From Deinococcus sp. KNUC1210 (GTDB lineage Bacteria; Deinococcota; Deinococci; Deinococcales; Deinococcaceae): a stretch of 64,000 bases of DNA. The position numbers were made by a program, and so were the translations under genes. Under the pieces are notes generated by a model. It saw nothing but the letters and a program-made list of their open reading frames with translations, was not told where the DNA came from and made no database searches. The stretch spans positions 124,001 through 188,000 of the forward strand of contig NZ_CP092194.1 in the NCBI RefSeq assembly GCF_022344005.1, in the 5' to 3' direction. Of this stretch, positions 43,676 through 52,907 are shown piece after piece; the first letter of the stretch is position 1, and each line of letters opens with the position of its first letter.

Positions 43676-43695
43676 ATGGCCAAAGTCGAGCTAAG
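43676..43695 (+). repeat. Right terminal inverted repeat of the IS
   Basis: ATGGCCAAAGTCGAGCTAAG, reverse complement of the left end. Confidence 0.9.
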
Positions 43696-44191
43696 ATCAG
43701 TCGGGTGCAAGATGGGTCTTCCTAAAGGATGACTTGCAACAGATTGGAGGAACTCCTGGGGTCCAACATAGTGATAGAGCCGATGCACATATTAGGCTAC
43801 CTGAGCGGCTTACACATGGGTGAATCAGTTGGCCCGCAGACTGCTCCTGTCAAACCGAGAGGCATCAGAGCAGCACCATGACACCTCACTTTCGCAAGAG
43901 GTAACTACTCAGAGCAACGTCAATAGTGCTGAGCAGTCACCACAAGAGATCTATTCCTTGCTGACTTGATATATCAACCTGATCTTCTTTGCGCATCTGA
44001 GAGACGAAACTTCAGCTGTACAACGCTTAACATAGGTTGCCCGAGTTGTTGCCCAACCGAAACGCCCATGCGTAACTGCACAGGTCGCCGGGGCAGGCAG
44101 GCGTTCAGATTTCGAGACTGCTGATAAGGCTTAATTATTATTTTCCCTGTGCCAGTGCTGTCAGAATCGCTTTTATAAAGTTTAGGTACCG
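43696..44191. other. Gene-free region with imperfect hairpin repeat, lower GC
   Basis: 496 bp without a supported gene. It holds one copy of the 12-bp repeat CTGAGCAGTCAC at 43929-43940, part of an imperfect hairpin (ACTACTCAG 43904-43912 with CTGAGCAGT 43929-43937). Toward the NERD gene an AT-rich tract (44129-44146) and a TATAAA at 44174-44179 could serve as its promoter; no good -35 box was found. Confidence 0.5.
43929..43940 (+). repeat. CTGAGCAGTCAC repeat, copy 1
   Basis: 12-bp repeat upstream of the NERD gene. Other copies are at 45277-45288 (inverted), 45311-45322 and 45393-45404. I saw no copy elsewhere in the window. Confidence 0.7.
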
Positions 44192-45214
44192 ATGATTGCC
44201 AAAGACTATGCCGCCCCACCGACCGCCGACCGTTTTCAGCGGGCGGGGAACGAGGCCGAGAAACAGATGGCCTTCTACCTGAAACGTGCCTTTGGTGACG
44301 ACCCCGCTGTGCATATCTTTCACAATCTCCGCTTTGAAGACGGACAGGACGCCGCACAGATCGATCACTTGGTCCTGCACCGCAGCGGAGCCATCATCAT
44401 TGAAAGCAAAAGCGTCACCTCGTCCGTCAGCATCAACGAGCGCGACGAATGGACACGCCAGTGGAACGGGCGCTGGACGGGTATGCCCTCCCCGGTACTG
44501 CAGGCCAAACGGCAGGCCGAATTTCTCCGCAAGCAGTTGGGCGCACACCGCGAGGAACTGCTGGGCAAGGCGCTGTTCGGGCTGGTACAGAAGGGCTTTC
44601 AGGCGTTCGTGATCGATGTCGTGGTGGCGATCAGCGACCAAGGTGTCATTCAGCACAGAGGTCGGCTGCCGGAGGTTCGCAAGGCCGATCAGGTGGTGGA
44701 TCGGGTACGCGAACTGATGCGCGAGCAGGCCGGGTTATCCAGTCTGACCAGCAGAGACCCGCGTTCGAAAGATTGGGGCATCACGCTCAAGCCCGAAGAA
44801 CTGACGCGCACGAGCGCTTACCTGCGAAACGCCCACCGCGATCAGCAGTCGAGCAAAGAACTGGAACGCACGCCCACACCTGCGCACCGCCTAGCAGAAC
44901 CGTTGGATAGGCAGGCGGCAACCGAGGTGTATACCGCTGTCGGGCCAGTGGTCGCGCCTCGTGTTGCCACGCCGAAATTTGCACCCGCAACACCAGCTTT
45001 CACCTGCTCGAAGTGCGCCAGCGAACGGCTGGAAGTGGTGTATGGGCAGTACGGCTACTACTTCAAGTGTCTGGCCTGCGACGGCAACACCCGCATCGAT
45101 CTGAAGTGCTCGACGTGCAGCGGCAAATTGCGAACACGCAAAAGTCAGCGCCAGTTCTTCGCGGAGTGCAGGACCTGCGACACATCCAAGCTCTACTTCA
45201 CCAACCCGGCTTGA
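44192..45214 (+). CDS. NERD-domain nuclease-like protein with C-terminal zinc-ribbon cluster
   Basis: 340 residues. N-terminal NERD domain (about 20-150), a PD-(D/E)xK-like nuclease fold: Gln-Ile-Asp in DAAQIDHLVLH (about 48-58) and Glu-x-Lys in GAIIIESKSVT (about 62-72). The middle is a linker rich in charged residues. The C-terminus (about 270-335) has Cys pairs CSKC, CLAC, CSTC, CRTC, topoisomerase-type zinc ribbons that bind DNA. NERD proteins are often in mobile or defence contexts. The surrounding 12-bp repeats and the neighbouring IS fit an acquired cassette. DNA target unknown. Confidence 0.85.
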   Translation: MIAKDYAAPPTADRFQRAGNEAEKQMAFYLKRAFGDDPAVHIFHNLRFEDGQDAAQIDHLVLHRSGAIIIESKSVTSSVSINERDEWTRQWNGRWTGMPSPVLQAKRQAEFLRKQLGAHREELLGKALFGLVQKGFQAFVIDVVVAISDQGVIQHRGRLPEVRKADQVVDRVRELMREQAGLSSLTSRDPRSKDWGITLKPEELTRTSAYLRNAHRDQQSSKELERTPTPAHRLAEPLDRQAATEVYTAVGPVVAPRVATPKFAPATPAFTCSKCASERLEVVYGQYGYYFKCLACDGNTRIDLKCSTCSGKLRTRKSQRQFFAECRTCDTSKLYFTNPA

Positions 45215-45274
45215 ACGTCGCTGAGACCTGTTCAGGCCATCTGAAAGTTGCATAGAAATATTTCTTTGAAGATG

Positions 45275-45324
45275 TTGTGACTGCTCAGCGCACAGGTAAG
45301 ATATAACGCGCTGAGCAGTCACAA
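45275..45324. repeat. Perfect 17-bp inverted repeat built on the CTGAGCAGTCAC repeat
   Basis: TTGTGACTGCTCAGCGC (45275-45291) and GCGCTGAGCAGTCACAA (45308-45324) around a 16-base AT-rich loop, 60 bp past the NERD stop. It could terminate transcription, act as a REP/MITE-like element, or be a recognition site. No T-run follows directly. Confidence 0.75.
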
Positions 45325-45392
45325 ACAATCGACGTTCTTATCGATTGGTAAGAAAAGATATTCGGTGGCTTGTCATGAAAATCCAAGTCTCC

Positions 45393-45404
45393 CTGAGCAG
45401 TCAC
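45393..45404 (+). repeat. CTGAGCAGTCAC repeat, copy 4
   Basis: Isolated direct copy downstream of the inverted pair. Confidence 0.65.
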
Positions 45405-45705
45405 CGCCCGCCTGCGCCAAGCTCAAGCCCCTACTTACCGACTTCTATGCGTGCTCTCGAAACTATTGCAAATCTACAAGTGAGATACAAAGTACAGAAC
45501 GCAGGTCGTCCTCCCGAGCCGCAGCGCCCGTACACTGAATCTATGTTCAGCAAGACCCGTCGCCCGCGCCTGTCTGAATTACCCCCAGAGTTGCCTCACT
45601 GCTCTCCTCCGGTCCTCGCCCGGCAGACCAGCAGGCGAGAAATATCGACCTGCAATCATCGCCTACACAGCTCCAGAAAGTGGATCAATCCTGCCGCGTG
45701 ACAGC

Positions 45706-46788
45706 ATGAACGAAGCGGCTGCGACATTCTTCGACGTCTTCGTGGGCAGCTATACCAGCCCTCTGCCCCATGCGCCGCACGCCGATGGTCCGGGCATCTC
45801 GCGGCTTCGACTCGACGCCTCTACTGGCGGCCTGAGTGCGCCCGTGCTGGGAGCCAACAGCGTGCAGCCGTCATTTGTGGCGCTGCATCCGGACGGCCAG
45901 ACGCTCTACGCCGTGAGCGAACGCCAGCACGGCGAGCTGGAAGCGTACCGCGTGCAGCCAGACGGAATCCTCAGCCCCCTCGGTTCACAGCCGACCCAGG
46001 GCGCTTTTCCCGCCCATGTCAGCGTGGAGCCGCTGGGACGGTATGTGCTGTGCGTCAATTACGGCAGCGGCGTCTCGGTCCTGGCGTTTCCGCTCGGTGA
46101 AAGTGGCCAGATGGGACCATGTGCCGCCACGGCGCAGCATCAGGGACACGGCCCGGATACGCTGCGTCAGGCTGGTCCTCATCCACACAGCGTCACGGCT
46201 TCCCCGGATGGCCGATACGTCTATGTCGCCGACCTTGGCACCGACGAGATCGTCTGCTATGACCTTGCACCGGAGCGTCTGCTGCACCGGCTGGGTCAGG
46301 TTCGGCTGCCACCGGGCAGCGGCCCCAGGCATCTGGCCTTCGATGCGGCGGGCGAGTGGGCCTTCGTATCGCTGGAACTGAATGCGGGCGTGGCCCTGCT
46401 GCGGCGCGACCCTGACACGGGTGAGATGCAGCTGCTCGGTACGTGGCCCACCTCTCCGCCCTCCTCGTCCGGCGACATCGCACCTGCCGCCGTGCTCGTC
46501 AGCCCCGACGGAGACTTCGTGTATGTCTCGAACCGTGGCCCTGACAGCGTGGCGGTCTTCCACGTGAACCGCTCGGCACAGACGCTGACCCTGGTGCAGC
46601 ACGTCCCAGCGCAGGGTCAGACCCCACGCGGCGCGGCGCTGTCACCCGACGGGGCATTTCTGCTGGTCGCCAATCAGGACAGTTCCTCGGTGACGGTCTT
46701 TCGCCGCCATCCTGGAGACGGCACGCTGGAAAGCTGCGGCGTCTTCGCCTGCCCGACGCCCACCTGTCTCTGCGTCCTGTCACGCTGA
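45706..46788 (+). CDS. Lactonase family protein (7-bladed propeller, YkgB/Pgl type)
   Basis: 360-residue beta-propeller. Blade motifs repeat: FVALHPDGQTLYAVSE, VTASPDGRYVYVADL, RHLAFDAAGEWAFVSLEL, VLVSPDGDFVYVSNRG, AALSPDGAFLLVANQD. The family includes cytosolic 6-phosphogluconolactonase and other sugar lactonases. No signal peptide. The start at 45706 has no clear SD. It could supply 6-phosphogluconolactonase or hydrolyse products of the GMC/gluconate-type dehydrogenases in the window; the latter is speculation. Confidence 0.85.
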   Translation: MNEAAATFFDVFVGSYTSPLPHAPHADGPGISRLRLDASTGGLSAPVLGANSVQPSFVALHPDGQTLYAVSERQHGELEAYRVQPDGILSPLGSQPTQGAFPAHVSVEPLGRYVLCVNYGSGVSVLAFPLGESGQMGPCAATAQHQGHGPDTLRQAGPHPHSVTASPDGRYVYVADLGTDEIVCYDLAPERLLHRLGQVRLPPGSGPRHLAFDAAGEWAFVSLELNAGVALLRRDPDTGEMQLLGTWPTSPPSSSGDIAPAAVLVSPDGDFVYVSNRGPDSVAVFHVNRSAQTLTLVQHVPAQGQTPRGAALSPDGAFLLVANQDSSSVTVFRRHPGDGTLESCGVFACPTPTCLCVLSR

Positions 46789-46875
46789 CACGCGCCGAAG
46801 AAACGGGCCAACGAGGATGACACAGAGGGAATACGTCCGGTCAACGCTTCAGGCGTGGCCCTGTCCAGGAGGCCG

Positions 46876-48072
46876 ATGGGACCGCTGCTGCTGAGCCTCG
46901 CCGCCGTCCTGGGCAGCGCTCTGCTCGGTGGTCTGCTCGCCCGTGCCGCCCGGCAGCCCGCCGTCATCGGAGAGATGATCGCCGTCATCGCGCTCGGCCC
47001 GGCCCTGCTCGGGCGGCTCGCCCCCGCCGCCGAAACCGCGCTCTTCCCGGAGGCGAGTCGCCCAGTGTTGGCGACGCTCGCCCAGTTCGGGGTCACGACC
47101 TTCATGTTCATTGTCGGTCTGGAAGTGCACGTTCAGCCGTCGCGCAGCACACGCGCCCTGGGAGTCACGCTGGGCTCGCTGGTGCTGCCGCTCCTGCTCG
47201 GAATGGTGGCGGCCTGGGTGCTTCCGGCGGCGCGGGGACCGGCGACCCTGTGGGCCTCGGTGCTGTTCGTCGGCGCGGCGCTCTCGGTGACAGCCGTGCC
47301 GGTGCTGGCGCTGATCCTGCAGGACCGTGGCCTGGCCCGGACACCGGAGGCCAGCACCGCTCTCTCGGCAGCCGCGAGCAGCGACGTGCTGGCCTGGAGC
47401 CTGCTGGCCGTGATTGCTGTGAATACGCCGGGGCCATCGGTGGCGCAGCGGCTCGCGGCCCTGCTGGGGCTGGCTGGCTGGACGCTGCTGATGCGAACGG
47501 TTCTGACGCAGCTGGAACGCCGTGATCTGCTCCGCCGGGCGGCCCCTCCCCTGCTGATCGGCGCCAGTCTGGTGGCGGTCTTCGTCAGCGCTGCGGCGAG
47601 CGACGCTGCCGGACTGCACACCATCATCGGGCCACTGCTGCTGGGAGCGGCCATGCCCCGTCAGAGCGGCCTGCACGCCCTGCTGAACGGCACACTCGGG
47701 CAGGTCGTCCGTGCAGCGCTCCTGCCGTTCTTCTATCTGACAGCGGGTCTGGCGCTCGACGTTTCCACCTTCGCCCCGTTGCAGGTCACGCTGACGCTGC
47801 TGCTGGCCGCCGTCGTCGGCAAGGTCGGCGGCGTCCTGCTCGGCGCACGCCTGACCGGAGCAGCGTGGTACGAGGCGTGGCGACTGGGCATTCTGCTCAA
47901 TACCCGTGGCCTGACCGAACTGGTCTTCCTGACCACCGGGCTGCAACTGGGCGTTATTCAGGCCCCGCTGTACACCTCGCTCGTCTTCATCACGCTCCTG
48001 ACAACGGTGGCGACTGCACCGCTGCTGGATCTGATGAAACGCCGCTACGAGGTCCTGCGAAACGTCGGCTGA
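46876..48072 (+). CDS. Cation/proton antiporter (Kef/CPA2 type)
   Basis: 398 residues with about 12 membrane helices: LLLSLAAVLGSALLGGLLAR, QPAVIGEMIAVIALGP (the CPA2 GEIxxG-like region), VTTFMFIVGLEVHV, LSVTAVPVLALIL and LLNTRGLTELVFLTTGL near the end. There is no C-terminal TrkA-N domain, so it resembles the short sodium/proton NapA-like or Kef core. ATG at 46876 has AGGAGG close by (3 bp); a GTG at 46855 is an alternative. Confidence 0.88.
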   Translation: MGPLLLSLAAVLGSALLGGLLARAARQPAVIGEMIAVIALGPALLGRLAPAAETALFPEASRPVLATLAQFGVTTFMFIVGLEVHVQPSRSTRALGVTLGSLVLPLLLGMVAAWVLPAARGPATLWASVLFVGAALSVTAVPVLALILQDRGLARTPEASTALSAAASSDVLAWSLLAVIAVNTPGPSVAQRLAALLGLAGWTLLMRTVLTQLERRDLLRRAAPPLLIGASLVAVFVSAAASDAAGLHTIIGPLLLGAAMPRQSGLHALLNGTLGQVVRAALLPFFYLTAGLALDVSTFAPLQVTLTLLLAAVVGKVGGVLLGARLTGAAWYEAWRLGILLNTRGLTELVFLTTGLQLGVIQAPLYTSLVFITLLTTVATAPLLDLMKRRYEVLRNVG

Positions 48073-48239
48073 ACCATCAGAGCGGTCTGTTCAGTTCCAC
48101 ACGCCAGAATAATCCGGCTCCGAAAAGAAAGAGACAGAGAGTACAATTTAACGGAGAAGTCAACGTTTACAACTGAAGTGAGTTCAGCGTACGTGCCGAT
48201 CTTGTCATAGCCGGATGGTCTTCGCTCGAAGGAGTGCAT

Positions 48240-49238
48240 GTGACTGTGTTGTCGACGCCGGGTCCAGCCGCCGCGCCTCCGCGCAAACCCTTCCTGAGTC
48301 TGCAACTTCGCCTGATGGTGGCGCTGAGTCTGTCCTTTCTGGTGCTGTTTGTCGTGCTGTTCGCCGTGCTGCTCAGGGTGCTCGAAACCCAGCAGCTCTC
48401 ACAGGCCCAGGGCGATCTGCGGCATGTGCTCCAGAAGGTCGCTTCGCAGGTCAACGGCACCGAGGTGGCCGGACTGTACGGGCTGGGCAACGAACTGGTT
48501 TCAGACTACTGGAAAGACCCCAGCTACCTGAAAAACTTTGGTGGGCTGGCCGAGATCAGCGACACCGACCCACGCGCTTTTCCGTTTGCCTACGTGCAGC
48601 AGGACGGCCGGTACGAACTGGTCGCCAGTGCCGCCGGACATGAAGCGCCGCTTCCGGCCGCCCCGGCTGCGCTGGCCGCTGGACTGAATCCCGGGACCCA
48701 GGGAACGTTCGTCACATCGGCCCCGCTTCAGCAGAACGGCTACTTCCTGATCGGCACTGTTCCGGTTAAAGACGCGGCTGGGCAGATCATCTGTGCCATG
48801 GGCGTGAAGTTCCGTATCGACTACGTGTACAACGCCTTTCTTCAGGTCCGGTCGCGGGCCTTTCAGGTGATGGTGGCGCTTTATCTGGCACTGCTGGCGC
48901 TGTTTTCCTCTATTTCCCGGCGCTTTGCCCGCCCGGTCGCGACCCTGGCGCACGAACTGCAGGCCATGCGCGAGGGCGACTATCAGCGCAACTTCTCGCA
49001 TCTGAGGCGCGGGCCGTTCGGAGACGAGGTCAGCATGCTCACCGAGGTCTTTGAAGACCTGCTCTCGAAGGTGGCGCGGCGTGAACAGACGCTGGTGCGG
49101 GAAGTGCAGGCGCTCCACATCGAAATCGACCTGAACAAGCGTGAACAGCAGGTCAGTGAGATCGTGGACTCTCAGTCCTTTCTCAGCTTGCGAGAAAAGG
49201 CCCGAGCGATGCGTGAACGCCGTGTCAAAGTGAGCTGA
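48240..49238 (+). CDS. Membrane sensor with extracytoplasmic domain, HAMP and coiled coil
   Basis: 332 residues from the GTG at 48240, which has AAGGAG 5 bp upstream. Two membrane helices (LMVALSLSFLVLFVVLFAVL, about 26-45; VMVALYLALLALFSS, about 210-225) enclose a cache-like sensor of about 160 residues. A HAMP-like segment (SRRFARPVATLAHELQAMREG) and a C-terminal coiled coil (REQTLVREVQALHIEIDLNK) follow. There is no kinase, cyclase or methyl-accepting output domain, so it must signal through a partner. Transcribed alone. Confidence 0.75.
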   Translation: MTVLSTPGPAAAPPRKPFLSLQLRLMVALSLSFLVLFVVLFAVLLRVLETQQLSQAQGDLRHVLQKVASQVNGTEVAGLYGLGNELVSDYWKDPSYLKNFGGLAEISDTDPRAFPFAYVQQDGRYELVASAAGHEAPLPAAPAALAAGLNPGTQGTFVTSAPLQQNGYFLIGTVPVKDAAGQIICAMGVKFRIDYVYNAFLQVRSRAFQVMVALYLALLALFSSISRRFARPVATLAHELQAMREGDYQRNFSHLRRGPFGDEVSMLTEVFEDLLSKVARREQTLVREVQALHIEIDLNKREQQVSEIVDSQSFLSLREKARAMRERRVKVS

Positions 49239-49913
49239 TGAACTGGGCACACCTGCCGAGAGCCCAGCTTCCGGACAGGTCTGCCGAGGTGTTAACGCTG
49301 AGATAACGCCCGGTTCTGTATCAATAGTCTTGTTTCAACAAGTGCAGCATCTATGGCCTTTTCTTACTCTCCACCGTCATCCCGCTCGGCCGTATCATCA
49401 GTTCAACCTTCCGACATCAGAAAGTTCATGAACGGTGTTCAATCTCTGCATGCCCTGTTCCATAATCTTCATCCTATCTTCATACAGCATCTATGATCTC
49501 CAGTCCTGTCAAAATGATCGACTTTATTTCCAGATGCTACTGACACAAATCGCCCAGACGCCACCACTCGGAAATTCTGCAGCTATTTTTTCAAATTTGT
49601 CAGTTTTTAGAACAGGAATTCCATTTGTTTGACCGAACGAGGTTGAATTCCGCCAAAGAGAAGGTGTTTTCAGAATTGGACAGATCGGGGGCAGGAACAG
49701 TGTATCAAACAATCTGATGCCAACTTGGGAGTATTCAGGCTCCCGACTACTCGTACTCCTCAGTTTTCTGCTCTTTAGTCAGAAGACTGGGCTTTTATTC
49801 TGCCTCTTTTTTCCTCTTCTGTCAGACCTATGAAACGCACTGTGACAATTATCATTTGCCAGGATTTTCAACAGGGGCTAGCCCACTAGCAAATTTTTCT
49901 TAGAGCTACTTTA
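49239..49913. other. AT-rich gene-free region
   Basis: 675 bp clearly richer in A/T than the rest, with T-runs (for example 49807-49812) and several short open frames without SD or similarity. Probably holds the promoter(s) of the sensor kinase gene; I could not pick a single one. It may be a foreign or silenced stretch. Confidence 0.55.
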
Positions 49914-51113
49914 ATGTTTTCAGTGCCTTACATGATTCTCAACAAATTAATATCTTTCAGGCCACACGGGTGGACAGTGAACCATTGCAATTCTGAGAAC
50001 AGTGCAGACGAATGGCACGATCTGACGGCACGTCTGCAAGCGGCCCTTGAGGCCCAAGCCGTGATCTATCTGCCTTTCCCAGAGGCCGAGAAATCACCCA
50101 TCAGCCCGGACCACCGGGCACCCACGTTCAAAGACAAGAAACGCCGCGACGACGTGAAGGGCAGCGTCCATGCAGAGCACACAGACGCAGCAGAGCTGTG
50201 GCCTTATCAGGAACCCGTGCATCTGACGCTCAGGCAGGTGCAGCACGACGTCCGTATTCCGCCGCTTCCGTTCACGCTCGGGCCTGTTGACCCGGAGAGC
50301 TCATGTCTGCTGGTCCCCGTCCGGGTGTCAGGATCGGCCTGCGGACTCCTGATGGCCGTGTCGAGCACGCCGTTCTGCCGACTTCAGGGGCTGCTGGCCG
50401 AAGCCTACGCGGGGCAACTGGCCCTGACGCTTCAGAACCGGCGGCTGCTGGCGGACCAGGGACACATCACCCGCGCCCTTCAGGAATCCCAGTACCTCAT
50501 CACCGAAGCCGAGGAGCGCACCAAGCGCGAGATCAGCGAGGTGTTGCATTCGCGGGTGCAGTCGCGCCTGCTGGTGGCGTGGTACCGGCTGGGCGAGGTG
50601 CAGCAGGGCCATCCGGAACTGGCAGGCCAACTGGACGCCATCCGGACCGATCTGGACAATCTGCGCGAGTACGATCTGCGGAGTATCAGCCAGCAGCTGC
50701 ACCCGGAAGCGCTGCGGGTCGGCCTGGTGGCGGCCCTTCAGGTCTTCGTGGCCCAGTTGCAGGGCATGGTCGAGGTGGTGATCGACGTGGACGAACACAC
50801 GCGGCAGCTCGACGATCCGCTGTCGAACAAGCTGCCTCACCCGCTGCGGCTGATGATCTTCCGCAGCATCGAAGAGGCCATCGGCAATGTTCTGAAGCAC
50901 GCGCAGGCCAGCCGGGTCGAGGTATCGCTGAGTTACACCGACATGTTCCGGCTGGAAGTGAGCGACAACGGACGCGGGTTCGATCCCGCCGAGATCACGC
51001 CCGGACTGGGGCTGCTGTGTCTGGCCGCCCGCGTCGAGAGCAGCGGCGGGTTCTGGGGCCTGAACAGCCGGCCGGGTGGCCCCACCTCGCTGTGGGCCGA
51101 GGTGCCGTTATGA
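49914..51113 (+). CDS. GAF-type sensor histidine kinase (NarX/DesK class)
   Basis: 399 residues, no membrane helix. A GAF-like domain (about 40-185; SCLLVPVRVSGSACGLLMAV) is followed by HisKA_3 with His212 in REISEVLHSRVQ and a HATPase domain (EEAIGNVLKHAQASRVEVSL; DNGRGFDP; GLGLLCLAARV). The ATG at 49914 lacks a clear SD, so an internal start is possible. It pairs with the LuxR-type regulator next to it and lies just upstream of the DJ-1/TPP/GMC operon. Confidence 0.88.
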   Translation: MFSVPYMILNKLISFRPHGWTVNHCNSENSADEWHDLTARLQAALEAQAVIYLPFPEAEKSPISPDHRAPTFKDKKRRDDVKGSVHAEHTDAAELWPYQEPVHLTLRQVQHDVRIPPLPFTLGPVDPESSCLLVPVRVSGSACGLLMAVSSTPFCRLQGLLAEAYAGQLALTLQNRRLLADQGHITRALQESQYLITEAEERTKREISEVLHSRVQSRLLVAWYRLGEVQQGHPELAGQLDAIRTDLDNLREYDLRSISQQLHPEALRVGLVAALQVFVAQLQGMVEVVIDVDEHTRQLDDPLSNKLPHPLRLMIFRSIEEAIGNVLKHAQASRVEVSLSYTDMFRLEVSDNGRGFDPAEITPGLGLLCLAARVESSGGFWGLNSRPGGPTSLWAEVPL

Positions 51114-51129
51114 AGCGACAGGTACCGGT

Positions 51130-51893
51130 ATGAACGCTGTTCCCAAGAAGACGGCTCTGAACGTCATCATCGTCGAGGACGAGGCGCTGTTCCGCACGCT
51201 GCTGGCGGGTGCCCTTCAGCAGTGTGACGAGCTGAATGTCATCGGCTGCTACGCGAATGCCCAGGAAGCACTGAACGCCCCCACCGTGAAAGACGCCGAT
51301 GTGTTGCTGGTAGATATCGACCTGGGCAGCGACACCATGGACGGCATTCATCTGGGCCTGAAACTGCGTGCCCTGTCTCCCAGACTGGGTGTGGCGCTGC
51401 TGTCCAACCATCCACATCTGGCGTTTGCCCGTGCCCTGATCGCCTCGAACTTTGTCGGCTGGGCGTACCTGCTGAAGAAATCGGTGCAGAACATGGACAC
51501 CGTGCGGCGCACCCTGGAAGGCGTGAGCCGGGGGAGGTGGTGCTCGATCCGCAGCTCGTCAATGCCGAACTGGCACGCAACGCCGATGCCCGCCCACACC
51601 TGACGCCCCGCCAGCTGGAACTGTGGCAGCTGATTACCCAGGGCTTCAGCAACGTCGCCATCGCCAAAAAGCTGGATCTGAGCACCAAATGGATCGACAA
51701 CGCGGTGGGATCGCTGTACCGCGCCCTCGACATCGACACACACGATCCGCATATCAATGCGCGGGTCGCGGCGGCGCAGGCCTATGCCCGCTCGACCCAG
51801 AACGCCCATCTGAACCGCAGCTATCAGACGCCGCCCAGCACGAATGCCCCCGAACCCCCGAAGCCTCCCACCGGACAAGGACGGTCATCATGA
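51130..51893 (+). pseudogene. NarL/LuxR-type response regulator, one frameshift
   Basis: Receiver (acidic pair in IIVEDEALF, phosphoacceptor Asp in VLLVDIDLGS, Lys in YLLKKS) joins a LuxR-type helix-turn-helix (LTPRQLELWQLITQGFSNVA, AKKLDLSTKWIDNAVGSLYR). The two lie in different frames. One more G in the G5 run 51530-51534 gives GVSRGEVVLDPQLV and a protein of about 254 residues with a Pro-rich tail. This is the likely partner of the kinase upstream and candidate regulator of the operon that begins at 52083. Start 51130 chosen by domain boundary. Confidence 0.8.
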
Positions 51894-52082
51894 TCAACCT
51901 CATTCCGCCCTGAAGCCACTGCAAGTCCAGCCTCGGCTGATTCCTGCGCGATACAGGTCATCCAACGCCTCACGGGAAAGCGCTCTTTACCGTGACTGTC
52001 TTTGACGTGCCTGTTCAGACCTGCCCTGCGTTCGCCAGCCCTTCGATCTGCCCTGCACCTCAGCGGGGCTCCGGGAGAATCC

Positions 52083-52904
52083 ATGAAAAAAGTACTGGTC
52101 GTGTTGTCTGAATACGGTTTCTGGGGAGAAGAACTGGTCGGGCCGCTGGAAGTCTTCGATCAGCACGGCTACGAGGCCGTGTTCATGACGCCCACCGGCA
52201 AGCGCCCACACGCCCTGCCCCCCAGCATGGAAGCGGGCTTCTTCGATCCGCCCCTGCGGAAGGTCGTGACCGACGAGTACTACGCCAGCAAGACCCGCGA
52301 AATCGATGCGGGGCCGCGCCTGGAAAACCCCATCAACCTGTCCACCTGGTTTCCCGAGCGCCCCTATTTCAGCAGCGACGAGTTCTCGCACAAGATGGAA
52401 ACGTATTACAACACCCGTGCCGAGTGCTGGAAAGAGCTGGAAGCCTACGACGCCCTGCTGATGGTGGGTGGCAGCGGCCCCCTGATCGATATGGTCAACA
52501 ACCAGCGCCTGCACGACGTGATTCTGGGCTTTCGCTCGCTCGACAAACTGATCATCGCGGAGTGCTACGCCGTGACCTGCCTGGCCTTCGCCCGTGAATG
52601 GGACAACCGCAAGAGCATCATTCAGGGCAAGCACGTGACCGGACACGCGGTGGAATACGACTACAAGGACGGCACCGGCTTCCTGAACACCGACCTGAAC
52701 ATGGGGCCGCCCCCGTACCCGCTGGAGTACATCCTGCGCGACGCCACCGCGCCGACCGGCCAGTATCACGGCGGCGTGGGCCGCACCACCTCGACGATTC
52801 TCGATTATCCGTTCCTGACCGGGCGCAGCACCCAGGACTCGCGGCTGGTCGGCGAGACGGCGGTGCAGGTGCTCGAACACGGCCTGCGCCGCTACGGGTG
52901 GTAA
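52083..52904 (+). CDS. DJ-1/PfpI-superfamily protein (273 residues)
   Basis: Class I glutamine-amidotransferase-like fold. Starts KKVLVVLSEYGFWGEELVGP; nucleophile Cys probably in LIIAECYAVTCLAFAREW (about residue 162), the elbow of DJ-1/ThiJ; GSGPLIDM in the middle. Longer than typical PfpI. The ATG at 52083 has a GGGAGA site. First gene of the rightward operon; the TPP-enzyme gene starts 3 bp after its stop. Candidate activities: glyoxalase-III-like, amidase or hydratase; unresolved. Confidence 0.82.
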   Translation: MKKVLVVLSEYGFWGEELVGPLEVFDQHGYEAVFMTPTGKRPHALPPSMEAGFFDPPLRKVVTDEYYASKTREIDAGPRLENPINLSTWFPERPYFSSDEFSHKMETYYNTRAECWKELEAYDALLMVGGSGPLIDMVNNQRLHDVILGFRSLDKLIIAECYAVTCLAFAREWDNRKSIIQGKHVTGHAVEYDYKDGTGFLNTDLNMGPPPYPLEYILRDATAPTGQYHGGVGRTTSTILDYPFLTGRSTQDSRLVGETAVQVLEHGLRRYGW

Positions 52905-52907
52905 GCG

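Larger units (their letters stand above)
42261..43695 (+). mobile_element. IS701-like insertion sequence, degraded
   Basis: 1435-bp element bounded by perfect 20-bp inverted repeats (42261-42280 and 43676-43695). It contains one DDE transposase gene broken by three frameshifts. No target-site duplication is seen: left flank TTGC, right flank ATCA. It lies between the exopolysaccharide operon and the NERD gene, an accessory-looking junction. Confidence 0.85.
45215..45705. other. Gene-free region with strong hairpin and repeats
   Basis: 491 bp. Holds the 17-bp-arm inverted repeat at 45275-45324 and a further repeat copy at 45393-45404. A 118-codon open frame at 45345-45701 has Ser/Pro/Arg-rich composition and no SD; I do not call it a gene. 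No obvious promoter for the lactonase gene was found. Confidence 0.5.

Noticed and set aside
42257..43699. Target-site duplication of the IS
   Set aside because: The four bases outside the 20-bp ends differ (TTGC versus ATCA); apparent matches are part of the inverted repeat.
45345..45701. 118-codon open frame after the NERD gene
   Set aside because: Ser/Pro/Arg-rich, no SD, contains a repeat copy; no recognisable domain.
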